Assembly: GCA_045587285.1 (NCBI GenBank)
Contig: JAZNBZ010000092.1
Coordinates: forward strand, 1-10,180
Direction of reading: 5' to 3'
DNA length: 10,180 bases
Origin: Flemingiibacterium sp045587285
GTDB lineage: Bacteria; Bacillota; Clostridia; Oscillospirales; CAG-272
Shown here one piece after another: positions 6,000-10,180 of the stretch; position 1 is the first letter of the stretch, and each line of letters begins with the position of its first letter. The notes under the pieces were generated by a model that worked only from the letters and a program-made list of their open reading frames with translations, was not told the DNA's origin and made no database searches. A program made the position numbers and the translations under genes.

Positions 6000-6010
6000 T
6001 GATATATAAT
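5982..6010 (+). promoter_or_regulatory. Sigma-A promoter of the AraC-family regulator gene
   Basis: The plus strand has perfect TTGACA (5982-5987), a 17-base spacer (5988-6004) and perfect TATAAT (6005-6010). Transcription should start near 6017, about 38 bases before the start codon. The spacer contains the -35 of the divergent promoter, so polymerase can occupy only one of the two at a time. Confidence 0.85.
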
Positions 6011-6028
6011 ATTATTGAATTGATATAT
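6000..6028. promoter_or_regulatory. Putative AraC-family operator (direct half-sites, 21-bp period)
   Basis: TGATATAT occurs at 6000-6007 and again at 6021-6028, offset by exactly 21 bases (two helical turns). ATT at the left of each copy is also shared. AraC-family activators commonly bind two direct half-sites with this spacing next to the -35 of the target. Here the pair touches the -35 of the enzyme promoter and covers the -10 of the regulator's own promoter. Confidence 0.55.
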
Positions 6029-6054
6029 CGTACTATTTTGCGAGGTGACCGCAT

Positions 6055-6828
6055 ATGAGAATAATCGCAGTTGACGTTGATAATGAGCAAGACGCCGACT
6101 TTAAGCTTCACAGACCGAACGGCCGCTCCGACTATCTTTTCGTATTATTCAAATCCCCCTCTAAGGTTATGGTGAACGGCGAATACGTAAAGGCTGACAA
6201 GGGCTCGTTTATGATTTTCGACAAGCACAAAATACAAAGCTACCTTGCAGACGGCACGGAATTCCTTCACGACTATATGCACTTTGATCTTGAAGGCGAT
6301 ATTGAGCAACTGATATTTTCTACTATTCCGACCGATGCGCTTTTATACACGCCGATAAGTGCGCCGATCTCGAGCATCCTTTCGGAAATAAAGAGCGAAT
6401 TCGTCGGCGCTCCGAGCGAGTACGCCAAGGAAATACTCACGCATCTCGGTATCGCGTTTTTATACAGAATAAAAAACGCAGTCAAGTCAGACGCAAATGC
6501 GGCGCACGGGCGTTATTTTGCCGAATTTAACGCTTTGCGCCTTGAAATTTACAAAAATCCGAGCGAGGATTGGACGGTTGAGAAAATGTCGCGCGAGCTT
6601 AATTTGAGCCGTTCGTATTTCCAAAGCCTATATAAGGAAATATTTGAAACGTCCTGCGCCGAGGACGTTATAAACGCACGCATCGCCAACGCAAAAATGC
6701 TCCTCTCAAGCACGCTTCACCCGATAGGAGAGATTGCCGCCGAATGCGGCTACAAAAACACCGAGCATTTTATACGCCAATTTAAAGCCAGAGTCGGCGT
6801 ACCGCCGCAAAAATTCCGCAATACGTAA
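6055..6828 (+). CDS. AraC-family transcriptional regulator
   Basis: The protein has 257 residues. Residues 1 to about 140 form a cupin-like ligand-sensing domain, with VNGEYVKADKGSFMIFDKHKI resembling the usual G-X-G-D-X-X-F-strand pattern. Residues about 158-257 form the two-helix-turn-helix AraC DNA-binding domain. WTVEKMSRELNLSRSYFQSL is the first HTH and IGEIAAECGYKNTEHFIRQF the second, ending in the usual VGVPPQKFRN. GAGGTGA lies 6 bases before ATG 6055. It is transcribed divergently from the glycyl radical enzyme gene from an overlapping promoter, so it very probably senses that enzyme's substrate or a related metabolite and activates its transcription while limiting its own (inference). 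A terminator follows the stop by 5 bases. Confidence 0.92.
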   Translation: MRIIAVDVDNEQDADFKLHRPNGRSDYLFVLFKSPSKVMVNGEYVKADKGSFMIFDKHKIQSYLADGTEFLHDYMHFDLEGDIEQLIFSTIPTDALLYTPISAPISSILSEIKSEFVGAPSEYAKEILTHLGIAFLYRIKNAVKSDANAAHGRYFAEFNALRLEIYKNPSEDWTVEKMSRELNLSRSYFQSLYKEIFETSCAEDVINARIANAKMLLSSTLHPIGEIAAECGYKNTEHFIRQFKARVGVPPQKFRNT

Positions 6829-6833
6829 AACAA

Positions 6834-6858
6834 AACGGGCGAGTTTAACTCGCCCGTT
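6834..6858. terminator. Terminator shared by the AraC regulator and pyk
   Basis: AACGGGCGAGTT (6834-6845) and its exact complement (6847-6858) flank a single base and fold into a strong GC-rich hairpin. On the minus strand a T-rich tail (TTTTGTTTTA) follows, so it is best suited to end pyk, whose stop is 3 bases away. It also lies 5 bases after the regulator stop and may act in both directions. Confidence 0.8.
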
Positions 6859-6860
6859 CG

Positions 6861-8276
6861 TTAGTTCACCTGTTCGATTTTAATCATATTGGAGTTGCCC
6901 GATTTGCCGTTGATCTGACCGCCCGTCAAAACGACGCTGTCGCCGCGTTCGAGCTTGTATATCTCCTTGGCGCGCTTCATCGCGCTGTAGAACATAACCT
7001 CGATCGAGGAAAACTCCTCGCACATAACGGGCGTAACGCCCCAGCTTAAGTTAAGCTTGCGCCAAACCTTTTCGCTCGTCGTCATACCGAGAATATCGAC
7101 GGGGCATCTGAAGCGGCTCACCATTCGTGCCGTCTTGCCGCTTATGGAGTTTACGACGAGTCCCTTCGCGTCGAGCGCGATAGCCATCGAGCACGCGGAA
7201 TGCGAGAGCGCGTCGATGTTGTTGCGGATCTTGAACTCCGTCGTCTTGAAGCGCGCACTGTAGTCGATCTTCGTTTCTGTGTACTCCGCTATCTCCACCA
7301 TATTTTTGACAGCCTTGACAGGATACTTGCCCGATGCCGTTTCGCCCGAGAGCATAACCGCGGACGTGCCGTCGTAGACGGCGTTTGCAACGTCGGAAAG
7401 CTCTGCGCGTGTCGGACGCGGATTGTGTATCATCGACTCGAGCATCTCCGTCGCGGTGATTACGCGAATGCCGAGAAGTCGGCACTTGTTGATGAGATAT
7501 TTCTGTATCGCAGGCACCTCTATAAACGGTATCTCAACGCCAAGGTCGCCGCGCGCGATCATAATACCGTCCGCAAGCTCGCATATTTCGTCAATGTTGT
7601 CAACGCCCGCACGGTTTTCGATCTTCGCGATAATATCAATATTCTCACCGCCGTTTTCGTTAAGGAAATTGCGTATATCAGCAACGTCCTTTTTCGTCGA
7701 TACAAACGATGCCGCAACGAAGTCGATGTCGTTCTTGATACCGAACAGCAGGTCTTCCTTATCCTGCGCACTTAAAAATTCGTGCTTCATTAAAATGCCC
7801 GGGAAATGCATACTCTTGCGGTCGGAAAGCTCGCCGCCGACGATTACCTTACATATAACGTCACTTCCCACGATCTCGGTTACGTTAAAAATAACGAGTC
7901 CGTTGTTAACGGTTATTGTGTCGCCGACAGAAAGATCGTTCGTAAGGTGGGCGTAGTTTACCGCAACACGCTCACTGTTACCGACAATGTGGTCGGTGGT
8001 AAATGTGAACGTGTCGCCTTCCTTGAGTGATATTTTCTTGTTTTCAAAGGTTTTGATTCTGTATTCGGGACCTTTGGTATCGAGCATTATCGCGACGGGC
8101 AGATCAAGCTCGGCGCGTACCTTTTTGATGGTGTCGATCTTGGTTTGATGGTCAGCGTGCGTGCCGTGAGAGAAATTGAGTCGTGCGACGTTCATGCCCT
8201 CGATGCACATCTGTCTGAGTGTAGCCTCGTCCTCGCACGCAGGACCTATCGTACAAATAAGCTTGGTTTTTCTCAT
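6861..8276 (-). CDS. pyk: Pyruvate kinase
   Basis: Catalyses phosphoenolpyruvate + ADP to pyruvate + ATP, the last step of glycolysis, in the cytoplasm. The protein has 471 residues, the standard length without the extra C-terminal phosphohistidine domain of bacilli. Motifs in order are CTIGPA, NVARLNFSHG, MLDTKGPE, the signature IIAKIENRAGV (active-site Lys about 218), IMIARGDLGVE, TATEMLESM and VYDGTSAVMLSGETASG. The C-terminal regulatory domain ends in the usual glycine-rich GGQINGKSGNSNMIKI. Small oddities are TKGPEYR where TKGPEIR is usual, and an HFPGI segment in place of the common LPG turn. ATG 8276 has GGAG 9 bases upstream, while the longer frame to 8291 starts at that site. It is monocistronic, with its own promoter and terminator. 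Confidence 0.97.
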   Translation of the reverse strand: MRKTKLICTIGPACEDEATLRQMCIEGMNVARLNFSHGTHADHQTKIDTIKKVRAELDLPVAIMLDTKGPEYRIKTFENKKISLKEGDTFTFTTDHIVGNSERVAVNYAHLTNDLSVGDTITVNNGLVIFNVTEIVGSDVICKVIVGGELSDRKSMHFPGILMKHEFLSAQDKEDLLFGIKNDIDFVAASFVSTKKDVADIRNFLNENGGENIDIIAKIENRAGVDNIDEICELADGIMIARGDLGVEIPFIEVPAIQKYLINKCRLLGIRVITATEMLESMIHNPRPTRAELSDVANAVYDGTSAVMLSGETASGKYPVKAVKNMVEIAEYTETKIDYSARFKTTEFKIRNNIDALSHSACSMAIALDAKGLVVNSISGKTARMVSRFRCPVDILGMTTSEKVWRKLNLSWGVTPVMCEEFSSIEVMFYSAMKRAKEIYKLERGDSVVLTGGQINGKSGNSNMIKIEQVN

Positions 8277-8327
8277 TAATATCATCTCCATTTTATATGG
8301 GTTATTCTTCCCTTTTTCTATGTAAAT

Positions 8328-8356
8328 ATTCTATCATATTCACAGGCATTTGTCAA
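8328..8356 (-). promoter_or_regulatory. Sigma-A promoter of pyk
   Basis: The minus strand has perfect TTGACA (8356-8351), a 17-base spacer and TAGAAT (8333-8328). It lies between the purH terminator and the pyk start, leaving a leader of about 45 bases without visible riboswitch structure. Confidence 0.85.
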
Positions 8357-8381
8357 GGCAAATACACAGTCGGTCGAAAAA

Positions 8382-8406
8382 AACGGGCGACGTTACGTCG
8401 CCCGTT
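8382..8406 (-). terminator. Rho-independent terminator of purH
   Basis: AACGGGCGACGT (8382-8393) and its exact complement (8395-8406) form a perfect 12-bp stem around one base. On the minus strand seven T residues follow. It lies 11 bases after the purH stop. Its stem shares AACGGGCGA with the pyk terminator. Confidence 0.9.
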
Positions 8407-8417
8407 CGTATATTTTA

Positions 8418-9986
8418 TTAGTGCTTAAAATGACGCTGACCGGTAAACACCATTGCGATGCCGTACTTGTTTGCCGCATCAATGGATTCCTGATCCTTGA
8501 TAGAGCCGCCGGGCTGAATAATTGCGGTGATGCCTGCCTTGTGAGCTGCCTCAACGCAGTCCGGGAACGGGAAGAACGCGTCGGACGCCATAACGGAGCC
8601 TGCCGCACGGTTCTTCTCTGCACCGTCGAGATCGTTCGCGTAACGGATAGCGAGCTCGAGTGCGGTGATTCTGTTGGTCTGACCGGGGCCGATACCCGTG
8701 GTGATGCCGTTCTTTGCAAGAACGATAGCGTTCGACTTGGTGTGCTTAACGACCTTCATCGCAAACTTGAGGTCAGCCATTTCAGCCTCAGTGGGCGCTT
8801 TCTCGGTAACCACCTTAAGCTCTGCATCATCGTAAATACCGATGTCGCGCTCCTGAACGAGCAGACCGCCCGCAACGCGCTTCATATCGAGCATTTCCTT
8901 GGTGTTGGGCTTCGAAATTTCGGGGAGCTTCAGAAGACGGATATTCTTCTTCGCCATAAGAATTTCGAGCGCGTCAGCATCGAAATCGGGAGCGATAACG
9001 ATCTCAACGAAGATCTTGTTGATCTCAGCAGCGGTTGCCGCGTCAACCTTGCGGTTGCAAGCGATGATACCGCCGAAAATGGATACGGGATCTGCGTTGT
9101 ACGCGTTCATATACGCGCTGTAAATGTCCTTTGCAACGCCGACGCCGCAGGGGTTAGCGTGCTTTACTGCAACCACGCAGGGCTCGTCAAACTCCTTGAG
9201 GCACTCGAGTGCGCCGTTGGTGTCGTTGATGTTGTTGTAGGAAAGCTCCTTGCCGTGAAGCTGCTCTGCCGCTGCAAGAGTGCCGCCGAACTCGTTGCCG
9301 ATCTCCTTGTAGAACGCCGCAGTCTGACCGGGGTTCTCGCCGTAGCGCATATCCTGAACCTTTTCGTAGGTAAGCGAGAGCTTCTCGGGGAATATGGGCA
9401 TACCCGTCTGTACGCGGAGATACGACTGAATAAGAGTATCGTAAGCCGCGGTGTGATTGAACACCTTGTAAGCAAGCTTAAGGTTAGTATCAACGCTTAC
9501 CTTGCCGTTTGCCTTGAGTTCGTCGATAACGGTAGCGTAGTCCGCAGGATCAACGATAACGGAAACGTCCTGATAGTTCTTTGCCGCCGCACGAAGCATA
9601 GTCGGGCCACCGATGTCGATGTGCTCGATAGCGTCCTCACGGGTAACGCCGGGCTTCATAATGGTATCCTTGAACGCGTAGAGGTTGATTGCAACGATGT
9701 CGATAGGAGTAACGCCGAGCTTTTCGATCTGTGCCATATGCTCGGGGTTGCTTCTCATTGCGAGGATACCTGCGTGGATCATCGGGTGGAGAGTCTTAAC
9801 ACGTCCGTCAAGGCACTCCGGGAAGCCGGTGATGTCGGAAACCTGCGTTACGGGGATGCCTGCCTCGTTGATTACCTTCCAAGTACCGCCGGTGGAAAGG
9901 ATCTCGTAGCCGAGAGCGTCAAGCTCGCGAGCGAACTCAACGACGCCCGTTTTGTCGGTTAAGCTGATTATTGCGCGTTTTTTCAT
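8418..9986 (-). CDS. purH: Bifunctional AICAR formyltransferase / IMP cyclohydrolase
   Basis: Performs the last two steps of de novo IMP synthesis: transfer of formyl from 10-formyl-tetrahydrofolate to AICAR, then ring closure to IMP. The protein has 522 residues, full length. The N-terminal cyclohydrolase (MGS-like) domain, about 1-195, has LTDKTGVVEFA, LSTGGT and TGFPECLDGRVKTLHP; the next turn is IHAGIL where IHGGIL is common. The C-terminal transformylase domain has MRYGENPGQ, the catalytic pair in VAVKHANPCG (Lys about 275, His about 276), IFGGIIACN, GIGPGQTNR and FPFPD, and ends TGQRHFKH. ATG 9986 has GAGGT 7 bases upstream. Other pur genes are not visible nearby. The short leader shows no purine riboswitch, and no PurR box was recognised. 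Confidence 0.97.
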   Translation of the reverse strand: MKKRAIISLTDKTGVVEFARELDALGYEILSTGGTWKVINEAGIPVTQVSDITGFPECLDGRVKTLHPMIHAGILAMRSNPEHMAQIEKLGVTPIDIVAINLYAFKDTIMKPGVTREDAIEHIDIGGPTMLRAAAKNYQDVSVIVDPADYATVIDELKANGKVSVDTNLKLAYKVFNHTAAYDTLIQSYLRVQTGMPIFPEKLSLTYEKVQDMRYGENPGQTAAFYKEIGNEFGGTLAAAEQLHGKELSYNNINDTNGALECLKEFDEPCVVAVKHANPCGVGVAKDIYSAYMNAYNADPVSIFGGIIACNRKVDAATAAEINKIFVEIVIAPDFDADALEILMAKKNIRLLKLPEISKPNTKEMLDMKRVAGGLLVQERDIGIYDDAELKVVTEKAPTEAEMADLKFAMKVVKHTKSNAIVLAKNGITTGIGPGQTNRITALELAIRYANDLDGAEKNRAAGSVMASDAFFPFPDCVEAAHKAGITAIIQPGGSIKDQESIDAANKYGIAMVFTGQRHFKH

Positions 9987-10019
9987 AGTGTTTACCTCGT
10001 ATATGTTTATTTATATATA

Positions 10020-10048
10020 ATTATATCAGAAAATGTCTAATAGGTCAA
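10020..10048 (-). promoter_or_regulatory. Sigma-A promoter of purH
   Basis: The minus strand has TTGACC (10048-10043), a 17-base spacer and TATAAT (10025-10020), followed by an AT-rich leader of about 27 bases and the GAGGT ribosome binding site. A second TTGACA-like hexamer lies just upstream but has worse spacing. Confidence 0.85.
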
Positions 10049-10116
10049 GTGTCAAACTCACTAATATAGAAAATTTTTGACGCGATTTTTACTGTTTTTC
10101 GCCGTGTGGAAACAGC

Positions 10117-10180
10117 GGGCGACCGCAGGTCGCCCCTACGATAGATTTTGTAAGTTCCCGTAGGGGCGACCTGCGGTCGC
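10117..10180. repeat. Large GC-rich inverted repeat, cut by the window edge
   Basis: A perfect 22-bp inverted repeat (10119-10140 and 10159-10180) flanks an AT-rich 18-base loop. Each arm is itself nearly palindromic: GGGCGACC (10117-10124), GCA, GGTCGCCC (10128-10135). It lies in the spacer upstream of the purH promoter and continues beyond the window. This layout is typical of intergenic REP/BIME-like or MITE-like elements in clostridial genomes. No target-site duplication can be checked because the right end is missing. Confidence 0.75.

Noticed and set aside
8421..9962. A 513-codon plus-strand open frame opposite purH
   Set aside because: It is an antisense shadow of the unmistakable purH gene, with no ribosome binding site of its own and no recognisable domain.
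9987..10019. Purine riboswitch or other structured leader before purH
   Set aside because: The transcript leader is only about 27 bases from the predicted start, too short for an aptamer.

Overview
The window looks like chromosomal DNA from an anaerobic Firmicute, most likely a gut-type clostridium (Oscillospirales-like). The signs are a glycyl radical enzyme, consensus sigma-A promoters with 17-bp spacers, strong GGAGG-type ribosome binding sites, AT-rich spacers between coding regions of moderate GC, and compact U-tailed terminator hairpins. No rRNA, tRNA, CRISPR array, transposase or phage gene was seen.

Positions 1-3514 hold a minus-strand operon with a consensus promoter at 3486-3514 and a dyad operator just inside its transcript. 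In transcription order it encodes a xylose-isomerase-like TIM-barrel sugar isomerase/epimerase (2554-3420), an AAC(3)-family acetyltransferase (1727-2551), an SGNH/GDSL esterase (1042-1695) and an RpiB/LacAB-type sugar-phosphate isomerase (371-946). The GDSL gene carries a one-base frameshift that puts its catalytic-His block out of frame. The operon's far end is degraded. A well-initiated 55-codon stub resembling the N-terminus of an alpha-L-rhamnosidase runs into an about 90-bp diverged copy of the 3' part of the upstream AAC(3) gene, and a strong hairpin terminator follows. The original operon therefore probably handled an O-acetylated (deoxy)sugar or glycoside and has been eroded by deletion.

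Positions 3650-6858 hold a regulated pair: a monocistronic glycyl radical enzyme on the minus strand (3678-5948) and a divergent AraC-family regulator on the plus strand (6055-6828). Their two near-perfect sigma-A promoters interleave, each -35 lying inside the other's spacer. A direct repeat with 21-bp periodicity, typical of AraC-family half-sites, abuts the enzyme promoter and overlaps the regulator's own -10. No radical-SAM activase lies in the window.

Positions 6834-10180 hold two housekeeping genes on the minus strand, each with its own promoter and terminator: pyruvate kinase (pyk) and the bifunctional purine enzyme PurH. A large GC-rich inverted repeat begins at 10117 and is cut by the window edge. 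Its GGGCGA-type arms resemble the stems of the pyk and purH terminators.

Five start codons were moved from the longest open frame to the ATG with a properly spaced ribosome binding site or promoter geometry (rpiB-like 946, AAC(3) 2551, glycyl radical enzyme 5948, pyk 8276) or confirmed there (TIM barrel 3420).
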